64,000 nt of DNA from an uncultured Dyadobacter sp. (GCF_946482605.1 NZ_CAMLSE010000001.1:310001-374000), one strand, 5' to 3'. Shown: positions 17,398-25,520, numbered from the stretch's first letter. The notes: a model not told the origin generated them from the sequence alone. A program made the numbers and translations.

Positions 17398-17916
17398 ATG
17401 AAGAAGTTGTGTGTGTTGTTGCCCTTGTTGCTATCCGCCTTTTTTTCGCTGGGGCAGGCGCAGAAATGGGCGGTGGGTTTTGAGGCAGGTGAGCCGATCG
17501 CCGTCAGTTTGAGGAAATATGGTGACAGAAATGCGCTTGACGTGAGTTTTGGTACCTACCTGGGGATGTTCAAAGGAAAGGATAATTACAAGGTCAGCAA
17601 TGACGACCTGGGCGGGTTGGGCGTCATGTTCAATGTAACCTATCTGTGGTATGCGCCTTTGTTCAACGGGCGCATGATCGCCTACGCCGGCCCGGGTGTC
17701 CAGGTCAACTCCCGTCGCTACTATCCCGATCGGAATGTGAAATCTGTTTATACCACCAATATTTCGACGGGCCCGTCGGCAACTGCCGGCCTGGAATTCT
17801 TCTTTGCCCAAAAACCGGCCTCATTTTTTGTCGAGGGAGGTGGATATCTTGAATTTATCCCCAAATTCTTTTACTTTAATCCCACGCTCAGCATCGGCCT
17901 GAGGCATAACTTCTAA
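17398..17916 (+). CDS. Small outer-membrane beta-barrel-like protein
   Basis: 172 residues with a signal peptide (MKKLCVLLPLLLSAFFSLGQAQ). The mature part alternates short aromatic-rich strands: 'WAVGFEAGEPIAVSLRKYG', 'GVMFNVTYLWYAPLF', 'MIAYAGPGVQVNSRRYYP', 'ATAGLEFFFAQKP' and 'FFVEGGGYLEFIP'. It ends in 'SIGLRHNF', a C-terminal Phe typical of Bam-inserted barrels. The specific family is not recognised. It lies 11 bases before a lipoprotein gene, so the two are probably co-transcribed. Confidence 0.78.
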   Translation: MKKLCVLLPLLLSAFFSLGQAQKWAVGFEAGEPIAVSLRKYGDRNALDVSFGTYLGMFKGKDNYKVSNDDLGGLGVMFNVTYLWYAPLFNGRMIAYAGPGVQVNSRRYYPDRNVKSVYTTNISTGPSATAGLEFFFAQKPASFFVEGGGYLEFIPKFFYFNPTLSIGLRHNF

Positions 17917-17927
17917 CGGGATCCATA

Positions 17928-18467
17928 GTGAACAAACTTTATATCTGGGGTGCGATGGCTGCATTGGTAGCCTTCGGTACCTCCTGCTCGGCGACATTGC
18001 AACGCCGGTACGACCAGCGCCACGGTACCTCGACAGCGACGCCCGCATCTGACCGCTCTGCACGCACCACGGATACGGACAGGGGCTCCCAATCCGGTGA
18101 TGTCGGTTATAAAAAGGATTATGACCGGGTAGCGGACGGTAATGCAGGCAATAATGCCGTCCCTGTTGCTAATGGGAATGCTGATTACAACCAGCGATTA
18201 CTGAACCAGTACGCCGAAATGGACAAGCTGGGCGAAGTGGTACTATATGAGCTAGATATACTCGACAACCGGTACAACAACCTCCTGACGGATTACCGGA
18301 ACGCGAAACCTTCGGCCCGCCAGGTCATGTCGATGGAGCTGGATAAGATCAGTGACGACAGGCTTGTCCTCTATAAAGCGTACACGAATATTTACCGGAA
18401 TGGGAAAGCCGACTGGGTAACGGTGAAAAAAGATGTTGAAAATACGCTTCGGTCGGTCAGGAAGTAA
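17928..18467 (+). CDS. Putative lipoprotein of unknown function
   Basis: 179 residues from a GTG at 17928. This start is chosen because it gives a full lipoprotein signal, MNKLYIWGAMAALVAFGTSC (lipid-anchored Cys20); the next in-frame ATG would cut the signal in half. A low-complexity polar linker (Ser, Thr, Asp, Arg) fills residues 25-75. A helical C-terminal domain follows ('YNQRLLNQYAEMDKLGEVVLYELDILDNRYNNLLTDYRNA'). No known family is recognised. It follows the barrel-like gene at 17398 by 11 bases and may work with it at the outer membrane. Confidence 0.75.
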   Translation: MNKLYIWGAMAALVAFGTSCSATLQRRYDQRHGTSTATPASDRSARTTDTDRGSQSGDVGYKKDYDRVADGNAGNNAVPVANGNADYNQRLLNQYAEMDKLGEVVLYELDILDNRYNNLLTDYRNAKPSARQVMSMELDKISDDRLVLYKAYTNIYRNGKADWVTVKKDVENTLRSVRK

Positions 18468-18481
18468 CGGAAAAAGTAGTG

Positions 18482-19492
18482 TTACCAGCCTGCTCCTTTG
18501 GTGTTGGTCTTCACCCTGCACACATAGCCATCGACGGTCATGTACAGCGTGGAACCGTCGTTGCCCCAGGCGCAGTTGGAAGTAAGTTCACCCATTTCGA
18601 TCCGTCCCAACAGCTTGCCGGCAGGGCTGAGGATGATCATACCACCTGGCCCTGATGACCACAGATTGCCATCTTTATCGATTTTAAGTCCGTCGGGTAA
18701 GCCTGGCAGTCCGCCTTTGCCCATCGCGGTAGCGTCATAGATCAGTTTACCCTTTCCGGCATTACCGTTCGCATCGATCGGGTAAGCCATCCATATCGCC
18801 TTTTCAGGGTCGGACTGCGCCACGTATAAGGTTTTGCCATCGGGTGAAAAAGCCAGACCGTTAGGGCGGCTGAGGTCGCTCACCTGCATGGTGACTTTTC
18901 CATTCTTTTCAATGCGGTAAACGCCGAATTGCGGGATTTCGCGGGTGGGGTCTTCATGTTTTTTAGCCATACCATAAGGCGGGTCGGTAAAGTAATAGTC
19001 GCCGTTGCTGTGCTGCACCACGTCGTTGGGACTGTTGAAGCGCTTGCCTTCGAAGTGATCAGCCAGGGTCACCTTGCCGCCCACCTGCATCGGCATTGCA
19101 GCAATGCGGCGATCTCCGTGTTCACATGAAACCAGGCGGCCTTTGTTGTCAATGATCAGGCCGTTGCTTCCGGGCTCATCGCTGTAAACGCCGCGTCCTG
19201 TGTAGCCCGATGGTTCCAGAAAGACCGACAGCCCTTCCTTTTCGTCCCATTTGTAGATCTTGTTCTTAGGTACATCGGAAAAGAGCAGATAGCCACCTTC
19301 CTTCACCCAGACAGGTCCTTCCGACCATTCGAACCCCGAGGCGAGTACTTCGATTCGGGAATCTTTGGGCAGCAGTTTTTCGAAAGATGGATCCTCGTAA
19401 ATGATCTTCCCCATTGTGGGATAGGACTTTTGGGCCATGGCAGAACAGGTCAGTATGACAATCAGGCAAAACGGAATGATTCCAGTTTTCAT
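18482..19492 (-). CDS. SMP-30/gluconolactonase-family propeller protein, exported
   Basis: 336 residues with a signal peptide (MKTGIIPFCLIVILTCSAMA). Metal and active-site motifs of the SMP-30/LRE family are present: 'EWSEGPVWVKEGGYLLFSDV' (Glu), 'RFNSPNDVVQHSNGDYYFTDP' (Asn), 'RPNGLAFSPDGKTLYVAQSD', and 'LPDGLKIDKDGNLW' (Asp). Members are calcium- or zinc-dependent sugar-lactone hydrolases. The signal peptide suggests periplasmic action, perhaps after a periplasmic sugar dehydrogenase. The gene converges with the lipoprotein gene, 14 bases between stop codons. Confidence 0.9.
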   Translation of the reverse strand: MKTGIIPFCLIVILTCSAMAQKSYPTMGKIIYEDPSFEKLLPKDSRIEVLASGFEWSEGPVWVKEGGYLLFSDVPKNKIYKWDEKEGLSVFLEPSGYTGRGVYSDEPGSNGLIIDNKGRLVSCEHGDRRIAAMPMQVGGKVTLADHFEGKRFNSPNDVVQHSNGDYYFTDPPYGMAKKHEDPTREIPQFGVYRIEKNGKVTMQVSDLSRPNGLAFSPDGKTLYVAQSDPEKAIWMAYPIDANGNAGKGKLIYDATAMGKGGLPGLPDGLKIDKDGNLWSSGPGGMIILSPAGKLLGRIEMGELTSNCAWGNDGSTLYMTVDGYVCRVKTNTKGAGW

Positions 19493-19552
19493 AAACGGAG
19501 CATTGAAGAACCGACAGAGATTTTAAACCAAAAGAACCGGCTACCTGATTCC

Positions 19553-21073
19553 CTACTTATCAACGGTATTGACAGGTGCCGCGAGGATCAGCGTCGTGTA
19601 GGGAGCAAGGGTCTGGTTTTCCAGCTCATGCCGGTGGGCGGAGTCAGTTGAAAAAACGACCTGCTTAAAGCCGGCTTTGTCTGAGGGTAATGCTATCGGG
19701 CTGGTTGATGTCGCGAGGTTATGAATGATCAGCAGCGACCGCTCCGCATGCGGACGCATGTAAGCGAGGAGCTCGTCGCTGCCGAGGTCCAGCGGGAGAA
19801 GGTTAGGAGCCAGGACCTGGCTCAGGGCCGGTTCGCTTTTCCGGAGAGCGATGAGTGTTTTGTAATGATTGTAAACAGATCCCGGATCATTCAATTGGGC
19901 TGAAAGCGGTTCCAGGGTTTTAAGCGTCGTAAATTCGGGCTGAATCCAGCTCGCGCGTTGCGGGTCGTTTTCCTGTCCGGACCAGAGGAATGGTTCCCGG
20001 ATATATGGGTCGGGTTTGCTGCCGAGCATCCCGATTTCTTCGCCGTAATAAATGTAGGGCTGGCCGGGGAGGGTCAGCAGAATACTTGCCGCAAGCTTGA
20101 TCTTCCCGATGTTGCCCGACACCACGCTCCCAATTCGTTCCTGGTCGTGGTTCGTGAGCATAATGGCATCCACAAAAAGCGGATTGTACTTTTGAAACAA
20201 TACAAAACTGGCAACAAGCTTCGGAATGAGGCCTTCGTTTTTTTCTCCGATGAGGATCCGCTGCAATGCAAAGCTGAGGTCGAAGTGGAATGTCGCATTG
20301 AGATGCCGGAAATAGGGCGCGACCTCTTCGGTTTCTGCCCATACTTCGGCCACGGTAAATGCACCCGGTTTGGATTCATTCACTACTCCCGAGAAAAATT
20401 CCCAGAAACTCACATTCATTTCCTTTTCCCAAGTCGGATAAATATGCCTGGCGGCGTCGAGGCGGAACCCATCCACGCCCACATCGTTGAGCCAGAACCG
20501 AACAATTTTGGCAATTTCTTCCCGTAACTCTTCCGAATGATAGTTGAGATCAGGCATTCCCTTGTAGAAAAGTCCGTAGTATTTCTCGTCGTCGCCGGGG
20601 TTCTCGTGCCAGGGGCAAACGATCTGGGAATCATCCGAAGTTTGACGCTCCGAGATGCCGAGTTCGTCGATCTGAGCTTCGGTCATCCACCAGTAGAAGT
20701 GCCGGTAGGGATTGTCGTGACTTTTGCGGGCCTCTTCAAACCAGGGGTGCAAGGTGCTGGTGTGATTGACAATCAGATCCAGGTAAATGACTATCCCGCG
20801 CTCGTGTGCCTGAGCGAGCAGGTTCTTAAAGTCATCTATCGTCCCATACTCGGGATCCACGGCGTAAAAGTCGGTTACGTCGTATTTGTGATAACTCGGT
20901 GAGGGGTGCACGGGCGTGAGCCAGATGGCCTCTATCCCAAGGCCGGCCAGATAATCGAGTTTGGACGTAATCCCATTGAGGTCCCCAATCCCGTCGCCAT
21001 TCGAATCGCAGAATGATCGCACAAATATTTCATAACAAATGCCGGGAATATGTACTGACTTGTCTGCGATCAT
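19553..21073 (-). CDS. GH13 alpha-amylase-family glycosidase
   Basis: 506 residues, no signal peptide, so probably cytoplasmic. GH13 regions are intact: 'GIGDLNGITSKLDYL', region I 'DLIVNH' (about 99-104), region II 'DGFRLDAARH' with nucleophile Asp206, region III 'VAEVWAE' with acid/base Glu243, and region IV 'LTNHDQERIGS' with Asp310. A C-terminal beta domain of DUF3459 type follows about residue 400. The pattern fits alpha-glucosidase, oligo-1,6-glucosidase or trehalose-related members; the exact bond cannot be told. It lies 10 bases downstream of maf on the same strand, so they may share a transcript. Confidence 0.93.
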   Translation of the reverse strand: MIADKSVHIPGICYEIFVRSFCDSNGDGIGDLNGITSKLDYLAGLGIEAIWLTPVHPSPSYHKYDVTDFYAVDPEYGTIDDFKNLLAQAHERGIVIYLDLIVNHTSTLHPWFEEARKSHDNPYRHFYWWMTEAQIDELGISERQTSDDSQIVCPWHENPGDDEKYYGLFYKGMPDLNYHSEELREEIAKIVRFWLNDVGVDGFRLDAARHIYPTWEKEMNVSFWEFFSGVVNESKPGAFTVAEVWAETEEVAPYFRHLNATFHFDLSFALQRILIGEKNEGLIPKLVASFVLFQKYNPLFVDAIMLTNHDQERIGSVVSGNIGKIKLAASILLTLPGQPYIYYGEEIGMLGSKPDPYIREPFLWSGQENDPQRASWIQPEFTTLKTLEPLSAQLNDPGSVYNHYKTLIALRKSEPALSQVLAPNLLPLDLGSDELLAYMRPHAERSLLIIHNLATSTSPIALPSDKAGFKQVVFSTDSAHRHELENQTLAPYTTLILAAPVNTVDK

Positions 21074-21083
21074 AAGGGAACGT

Positions 21084-21659
21084 CTAGCGGAAATGCGGTT
21101 TCAGTAATTGGTACACCACCTGGACGGGTAAGCCCATGATCGTGTAGAATGAACCCTCTATTTTTTCGATCCCTACCATCCCGATCCATTCCTGGATGCC
21201 GTAGGAACCGGCTTTGTCAAAGGGTTTGTACTGCTCAATATAATAGTTGATTTCCCAATCTGCCAATTCCCGGAAGTAAACTTCCGCGGCGTCGGACACG
21301 GTTTGAATAGTGCCGTCCGATAAAAGGCTTACAGCCGTGACGACGGTGTGGTGCCGCCCCGAAAGCATTTTCAGCATTCGGAAGGCATCTTCATGGTCGG
21401 AAGGTTTGGCAAGAATGTGGTGATCCGCGATGACCACGGTGTCGGCCGAAAGCACCAGCGTGCCGGGATACAACCCCTGAAAACGCGCTGCTTTCTCTCC
21501 TGAAATGTGTGCTGCAACCGCTTCGGCGGGCAGATCCGGCGGGTAATTTTCGTCGGTAGGTAGTACGGTGACGGTGAATTCGAAGCCGGCATCCTGCAAT
21601 AACTGTTTTCTTCTGGGAGAGTTGGAGGCTAGGATGAGCGGCTTGGATAAATGGACCAT
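21084..21659 (-). CDS. maf: Maf-family nucleoside-triphosphate pyrophosphatase
   Basis: 191 residues. The family signature is at the N-terminus, 'LILASNSPRRKQLL', followed by 'GEKAARFQGLYPGTLVLSADTVVIADH' with the catalytic Asp, 'KPSDHEDAFRMLKMLSGRHHTVVTAV', and 'FDKAGSYGIQEWIGMVGIEKIEGSFYTIMGLPV'. Maf proteins remove pyrophosphate from non-canonical or modified nucleotides (dTTP/UTP type is the most common for the sequence class with SADT). Cytoplasmic. It is upstream of the GH13 gene by 10 bases and divergent from the MarR gene. Confidence 0.95.
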   Translation of the reverse strand: MVHLSKPLILASNSPRRKQLLQDAGFEFTVTVLPTDENYPPDLPAEAVAAHISGEKAARFQGLYPGTLVLSADTVVIADHHILAKPSDHEDAFRMLKMLSGRHHTVVTAVSLLSDGTIQTVSDAAEVYFRELADWEINYYIEQYKPFDKAGSYGIQEWIGMVGIEKIEGSFYTIMGLPVQVVYQLLKPHFR

Positions 21660-21771
21660 ATTTTATTTGTTACTGAAAACCAGTGTATTGTGTTTTTATC
21701 GGAAAGAAAAAGGGAAAGTTCTGAAAATATTCTTCGCCGCGTTGAACTATTCTTTCAACAATAGATGTTTC

Positions 21772-21791
21772 TACATTAAATGTATATACAT
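21772..21791. promoter_or_regulatory. Overlapping palindromes, candidate MarR operator
   Basis: TACATTAAATGTA (21772-21784) and the perfect 12-mer ATGTATATACAT (21780-21791) overlap, ending 27 bases before the MarR start codon. MarR proteins usually repress their own promoter through such sites. A weaker copy (ACATTGAACGT) follows at about 21800. Confidence 0.5.
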
Positions 21792-21818
21792 AATTATTTA
21801 CATTGAACGTATCTGGCT

Positions 21819-22277
21819 ATGTCTATTGAAACTGATATAAAGCAAAAAAAATTTCGGAGCCCGTACCAAAGGTTGGCATTGAACCTGGTTTATACCACCA
21901 ACTGGCTCGAATCTAAGCAGCTTGAATTTTTCAAGGAGCATGACCTGACTTCACAGCAATATAATGTCCTGAGGATTCTGAGGGGACAGCAGTCCAATGC
22001 GATTAAGGTAAGCGACATTACCGAGCGGATGTTGGACAAAAACTCGAACACGTCACGGCTGGTTGACAAGCTGCTGGCTAAAAACCTGGCTAAGCGGACG
22101 TCCTGTCCGAGCGACAGGAGAGCGGTGGATGTTGTGATCACGGAAGAAGGGCTTGCTCTGCTGAAAGTGCTTGACCCGATTATCGAAGAATGGGAGAACC
22201 GCTTCAACATTATTACTCCGGAAGAGGCAGATCAGATCAGCGCTTTGCTCGACAAGTTGCGGGAGGCTGAACATTAA
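21819..22277 (+). CDS. MarR-family transcriptional regulator
   Basis: 152 residues with the winged-helix layout of MarR: an N-terminal dimer helix, 'LTSQQYNVLRILRGQQSNAIKVSDITERMLDK' (helix-turn-helix), the recognition helix 'NSNTSRLVDKLLAKNLAKRT', the wing 'CPSDRRAVDVVITEEGLALL' and a C-terminal dimer helix. It lies 44 bases before a YceI-family gene with no terminator between. This MarR-YceI pairing recurs in Bacteroidota, so YceI is its likely target. Palindromes upstream suggest autoregulation. The ligand is unknown. Confidence 0.94.
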   Translation: MSIETDIKQKKFRSPYQRLALNLVYTTNWLESKQLEFFKEHDLTSQQYNVLRILRGQQSNAIKVSDITERMLDKNSNTSRLVDKLLAKNLAKRTSCPSDRRAVDVVITEEGLALLKVLDPIIEEWENRFNIITPEEADQISALLDKLREAEH

Positions 22278-22321
22278 ACTTTAAAACACAATTAACACAA
22301 TCAATAATCAATTCAATTTAA

Positions 22322-22942
22322 ATGAAAACTACAATGAAATCCGTTAAATTTTTTGTTGCATCTCTTGCCGTAGCTTTGTTTGTATCTTCTTCTGTTTCAG
22401 CTGACAATGGAAAGAAAGCCAGTAATCTGAAGGTTAATACCTCTAAAAGCGAGTTGACCTGGCTGGGTAAGAAAGTAACTGGCGAGCACACCGGCAAAAT
22501 CACATTGAAGGAAGGAACAATCACGCTGGACGGTGCAAAACTGACAGGCGGTAAATTCGTTGCTGATCTGAACAGTATCACTTGTACGGACCTTACCGAC
22601 AAAGAATACAATGGCAAACTGATCGGCCACCTGAAATCGGATGATTTCTTTGGTGTGGAAAAACACCCGACTGCTACTTTCGTCGTGACGAAGGCTACCC
22701 CAAAAGCAACAGGCGTTTACGATGTAACAGGTGACTTGACTATCAAGGGCATCACCAAGCCGGTAACTTTCCCGGTAACTATTAAAACTACCGCTGCCGG
22801 TGCAGAAGCGACTGGTAAACTGGTTGTTGACCGTTCTAAATATGACATCAAATACAACTCGAAATCATTCTTCGATAATCTTGGCGACAAAATGATCAAT
22901 GACGATTTTTCAATCGACGTGAAACTGGTTGCTGCGAAATAA
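22322..22942 (+). CDS. YceI-family periplasmic protein
   Basis: 206 residues. Signal peptide to about residue 27 (ends 'SSSVSADNG'). The lipocalin-like YceI barrel follows: 'SKSELTWLGKKVTGEHTGKI', 'FVADLNSITCTDL', 'LIGHLKSDDFFGVEKHPTATF', 'VTGDLTIKGITKPVTFPV' and 'YNSKSFFDNLGDKMINDDFSIDVKL'. Family members bind isoprenoid-type amphiphiles in the periplasm and are often stress-induced. The gene probably shares a transcript with the MarR regulator upstream; a strong terminator follows. Confidence 0.95.
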   Translation: MKTTMKSVKFFVASLAVALFVSSSVSADNGKKASNLKVNTSKSELTWLGKKVTGEHTGKITLKEGTITLDGAKLTGGKFVADLNSITCTDLTDKEYNGKLIGHLKSDDFFGVEKHPTATFVVTKATPKATGVYDVTGDLTIKGITKPVTFPVTIKTTAAGAEATGKLVVDRSKYDIKYNSKSFFDNLGDKMINDDFSIDVKLVAAK

Positions 22943-23001
22943 TTACCCGCAGGCGGTTGCCTGGTATCAACCGTCTGCTTTGTATGACCTGAATGTGGAA
23001 A

Positions 23002-23033
23002 GGACCTGTCCGTTTTGGGCGGGTTCTTTTTTT
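23002..23033 (+). terminator. Intrinsic terminator of the marR-yceI unit
   Basis: Two-part stem (GGACC/GGTTC and GTCC/GGGC around GTTTT) followed by seven T. An earlier hairpin at 22949-22978 (11-bp arms, one mismatch) precedes it without a T-run. Confidence 0.8.
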
Positions 23034-23034
23034 G

Positions 23035-23484
23035 TCAGCTGTTGAAGTCGCGGTATTGAGGGAAATCGTCTATAAAGTGGATCCGGCCGTTGACAGCCTG
23101 GAAGCAATAGTGACTGATTCCGTTTGTAACAGCCAGGTATTGAGGTTGCAAGGTGAAGTTATAGCGGCTGATCTGTGCAAATGTGGCATCGGTAACATTC
23201 ACAAACGGTGCCTTGCATTCGACGAGCAGGAACGGCAGTGCGTTGTTTGAAAGTACCATGATATCGGTACGTTTGGCCAGCGTATTGTATTGAAGGCCGG
23301 TCTCGATGGCAAAAAGGGATTTGGGATAACCGTAATGCGTGATCAGCAAATGGATGAAATGCTGGCGTACCCATTCTTCCGGTGTCAGCGTGACGAATTT
23401 CCTGCGTATAATGTCGAAAATATGCGGTTTCCCGTTTACCTGCTTAACTTTGTGGGCAAATCCGGGAAGGTTCAATGATTCCAT
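23035..23484 (-). CDS. Stand-alone HsdR N-terminal-like (PD-(D/E)XK-type) protein
   Basis: 149 residues from the ATG at 23482-23484 (MESLNLPGFAHKVKQVNGKP). The longer frame to 23700 overlaps the divergent AMP nucleosidase and is rejected. The chain matches the type I restriction HsdR N-terminal fold: 'FVTLTPEEWVRQHFIHLLI', 'AKRTDIMVLSNNALPFLLVECKAP' (the Asp and Glu-x-Lys of the nuclease motif) and 'QISRYNFTLQPQYLAVTNG'. No helicase, methylase or specificity subunit is nearby, so this is not a restriction system. Short proteins of this kind are widespread in Bacteroidota; their function is unknown. Confidence 0.85.
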   Translation of the reverse strand: MESLNLPGFAHKVKQVNGKPHIFDIIRRKFVTLTPEEWVRQHFIHLLITHYGYPKSLFAIETGLQYNTLAKRTDIMVLSNNALPFLLVECKAPFVNVTDATFAQISRYNFTLQPQYLAVTNGISHYCFQAVNGRIHFIDDFPQYRDFNS

Positions 23485-23535
23485 AAAACGAAGATAATCA
23501 TCACCGGATACCTCACCAACAAACCAGCGGAATTC

Positions 23536-24309
23536 ATGACCACTAAGGAACAGATCGTCGAAAACTGGCTTCCGCGCTATACGGGCACGCCGGTGGAGGA
23601 ATTTGGAAGCTATATTCTGCTCACCAATTTCGGGAATTATGTAAGCATGTTCGCGGAGAAATTCGGAGTCGAGGTCAAAGGTCAGGGCCGGGCAATGCAA
23701 ACCGCCACCGCGAAGGATATTACCATTATTAATTTTGGTATGGGAAGTCCGATGGCTGCGACGGTCATGGACCTGCTGTCAGCTATCGACCCGAAAGCCG
23801 TATTGTTCCTGGGCAAATGCGGCGGGCTAAAAAAGACGCAGGTGGGCGACCTGATCCTGCCCATCGCGGCTATCCGCGGAGAAGGTACCAGCGACGACTA
23901 TATGCCGCCCGAAATCCCGGCATTGCCTTCGTTCCGCTTGCAAAGTACCGTTTCAGCCAGTATCAAAAAGCATAAGCTGGACTACTGGACGGGCACCGTT
24001 TATACGACCAACCGCAGGATCTGGGAGCATGACGACAGTTTCAAGGAGTACCTGAGAGAGGTGCGTGCGATGGCGATCGACATGGAAACAGCGACAATTT
24101 TTATCGTTGGTTTTGCCAATTCCATTCCGCATGGCGCATTGCTGCTGGTATCGGATAATCCATTGGTGCCGGAGGGTGTCAAAACCGAGGAAAGCGATAA
24201 AAAAGTGACGTCCAGTTATGTAAAGCAACACCTCGATATCGGTATTGAGGCGCTCACAGAACTGGCACGTTCAGGAGAGTCGGTCAAACACATGCGGTTC
24301 GAGAACTGA
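23536..24309 (+). CDS. amn: AMP nucleosidase (short form)
   Basis: 257 residues, cytoplasmic. Nucleoside phosphorylase-fold motifs: 'ITIINFGMGSPMAATVMDLL', 'VLFLGKCGGLKK' (phosphate and ribose binding), 'VRAMAIDMETATIFIVGFAN' (substrate Met-Glu pair) and 'LLLVSDNPLVPEG' (catalytic Asp). The length and the 'KCGGLKK' motif match the short AMP nucleosidases of Bacteroidota, which lack the N-terminal domain of the E. coli enzyme. It would cleave AMP to adenine and ribose 5-phosphate. Divergent from the HsdR-like gene with a 51-base gap. Confidence 0.92.
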   Translation: MTTKEQIVENWLPRYTGTPVEEFGSYILLTNFGNYVSMFAEKFGVEVKGQGRAMQTATAKDITIINFGMGSPMAATVMDLLSAIDPKAVLFLGKCGGLKKTQVGDLILPIAAIRGEGTSDDYMPPEIPALPSFRLQSTVSASIKKHKLDYWTGTVYTTNRRIWEHDDSFKEYLREVRAMAIDMETATIFIVGFANSIPHGALLLVSDNPLVPEGVKTEESDKKVTSSYVKQHLDIGIEALTELARSGESVKHMRFEN

Positions 24310-24394
24310 TATCTGTCATATCGCCGCCGGGAACCTGATTTGGTGCATTAGGGGTTGTACTGCCGGTAAGCCATGAATCCCGGCCGATCAACCT

Positions 24395-24766
24395 ATGGAA
24401 AATCTGACATTATACGAGCGCATTGGCGGCGATAACGCCTTGAAACAGCTCACCGATAAATTTTACGACCTGGTATTTGAGCACGAGCTCATTTCCAGAC
24501 TTTTCAAGAGCGATAAGGACCTGATCAAAGAAAAGCAGCGCCTTTTTCTCACCCAATTCCTCGGAGGCCCGCAGTTGTATTCGGATGTTTACGGGCACCC
24601 GATGATGCGCGCACGACACATGCCGCATACCATTACCGAAGACGATGCCGTAGCCTGGCTTCAATGCATGGCTGCCGCCGTAGGCGAATTGCCTATCAGT
24701 AAGGAGTTGAAAGATGAGTTGTTTGACAGGTTTCCGCGGACGGCGTTTTTTATGGTGAATAGCTAG
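24395..24766 (+). CDS. Truncated hemoglobin (2-on-2 globin)
   Basis: 123 residues. 'LYERIGGDNALKQLTDKFYDLV' opens the fold, then 'FLTQFLGGPQLYSDVYGHPMMRARHMPHTI'. The His in RARHMPH is the proximal haem ligand. The 'GGPxLY...GHPxxRxRH' pattern is typical of group II (HbO-like) members. It is cytoplasmic and probably binds O2, NO or sulfide. It follows the AMP nucleosidase by 85 bases. Its stop codon overlaps by 4 bases the end of the convergent toxin gene. Confidence 0.92.
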   Translation: MENLTLYERIGGDNALKQLTDKFYDLVFEHELISRLFKSDKDLIKEKQRLFLTQFLGGPQLYSDVYGHPMMRARHMPHTITEDDAVAWLQCMAAAVGELPISKELKDELFDRFPRTAFFMVNS

Positions 24767-25113
24767 TGGCTATCAATGCGATCGCGAATGTATTGTATTA
24801 CATCCTCGATCGATATGTTGTAACTGGGCTCTACCGAAAAATCTGCCAAATGCTTGTGATGAGGAAAGTTAGGAAGCTTGGGAAAATGGGGAGCGTTGTC
24901 CCAGCGGGCTATCAATTCACCACAGTCATTCTGCCAATGATAGGAATATTTTTTATGGTCTATGTCTGTGAACTCCTTGATAAATAACGTAGAAGAGTCT
25001 TTAAAATGGACTTCTATTTTTATGTATCGTTTTTCAAATGACTCACGTAAATCGTGGATTGTGTAGGTTTTAATCAGTTCGTCACTATCATTCAGCCATT
25101 TGAAAATCACCAT
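24763..25113 (-). CDS. TumE-like toxin (DUF6516 family) of a toxin-antitoxin pair
   Basis: 116 residues. The family is recognised from 'YSYHWQNDCGELIARWDNAPHFPKLPNFPHHKH', which fits the 'RWDNAPHH...PHHKH' hallmark of the DUF6516/TumE toxins, and the closing helix 'NISIEDVIQYIRDRI'. Charged residues and histidines in this motif suggest a nuclease-like site, but the activity is not established from sequence. The start codon lies 26 bases inside the preceding gene, which has the form of its antitoxin. Both are on the minus strand, with the antitoxin first, as usual in type II modules. Confidence 0.75.
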   Translation of the reverse strand: MVIFKWLNDSDELIKTYTIHDLRESFEKRYIKIEVHFKDSSTLFIKEFTDIDHKKYSYHWQNDCGELIARWDNAPHFPKLPNFPHHKHLADFSVEPSYNISIEDVIQYIRDRIDSH

Positions 25114-25357
25114 TCCTGATATCGCTAATTTGAGTTTCTACTTCCGACAGAAACTGATTGTACGCTTTCCATTCAATCAGATCGTCCCAGGCCTCGAAAT
25201 TTTCAATAGAGGAAGTTGCTAGTTGAGTTTCAAACGCTTGCAAATCGGTTTGGTACTTCTGTTCGAGGTTGGCCAGCTTTTGTTGAAATTCCTGTTTTTT
25301 GGACAGATACTCCGTCAACACTGAATCACCAACCTGCTTTTTCGTCAAGATTACCAC
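25088..25357 (-). CDS. Antitoxin partner of the TumE-like toxin
   Basis: About 89 residues if it starts at the GTG at 25355-25357. The frame is open to an ATG at 25420, but a full promoter (TTG-N20-TAAATTTG) on this strand at 25412-25382 puts that ATG upstream of transcription. A TTG at 25348 is another option. The chain is mostly helical and charged: 'KKQEFQQKLANLEQKYQTDL', then 'SIENFEAWDDLIEWKAY'. The 'KYxxDxxxF...DDxxEW' pattern resembles small proteins that precede DUF6516 genes in cyanobacteria and archaea. It overlaps the toxin gene by 26 bases. No DNA-binding fold is evident. Confidence 0.65.
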   Translation of the reverse strand: MVILTKKQVGDSVLTEYLSKKQEFQQKLANLEQKYQTDLQAFETQLATSSIENFEAWDDLIEWKAYNQFLSEVETQISDIRNGDFQMAE

Positions 25358-25381
25358 GACATTATTTGATTTGCTCCCTGA

Positions 25382-25412
25382 CAAATTTAAACATTTTGAG
25401 ATTTGAGGGCAA
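25382..25412 (-). promoter_or_regulatory. Bacteroidota-type promoter for the toxin-antitoxin pair
   Basis: On the minus strand, TTG (25412-25410), a 20-base spacer, then a perfect TAAATTTG -7 box (25389-25382). This geometry matches the Bacteroidota housekeeping consensus and decides the antitoxin start. Confidence 0.65.
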
Positions 25413-25520
25413 GTTTTCAATGAGCTGGCGGCTGAGTTAAATTATCCAAACAGGTTTGTCCGCGATTATCAGCTGGCACAGTAATGTAACACCCCGCTTC
25501 ATGTCGAATTAAGAATTCTT

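Noticed and set aside
21568..21840. 90-residue plus-strand frame across the maf/marR leader
   Set aside because: It overlaps the maf start region and the MarR start, and its hydrophobic part comes from AT-rich promoter DNA.
23485..23700. N-terminal extension of the HsdR-like protein
   Set aside because: It would overlap the divergent AMP nucleosidase by about 165 bases, and the internal ATG at 23484 fits the domain start.
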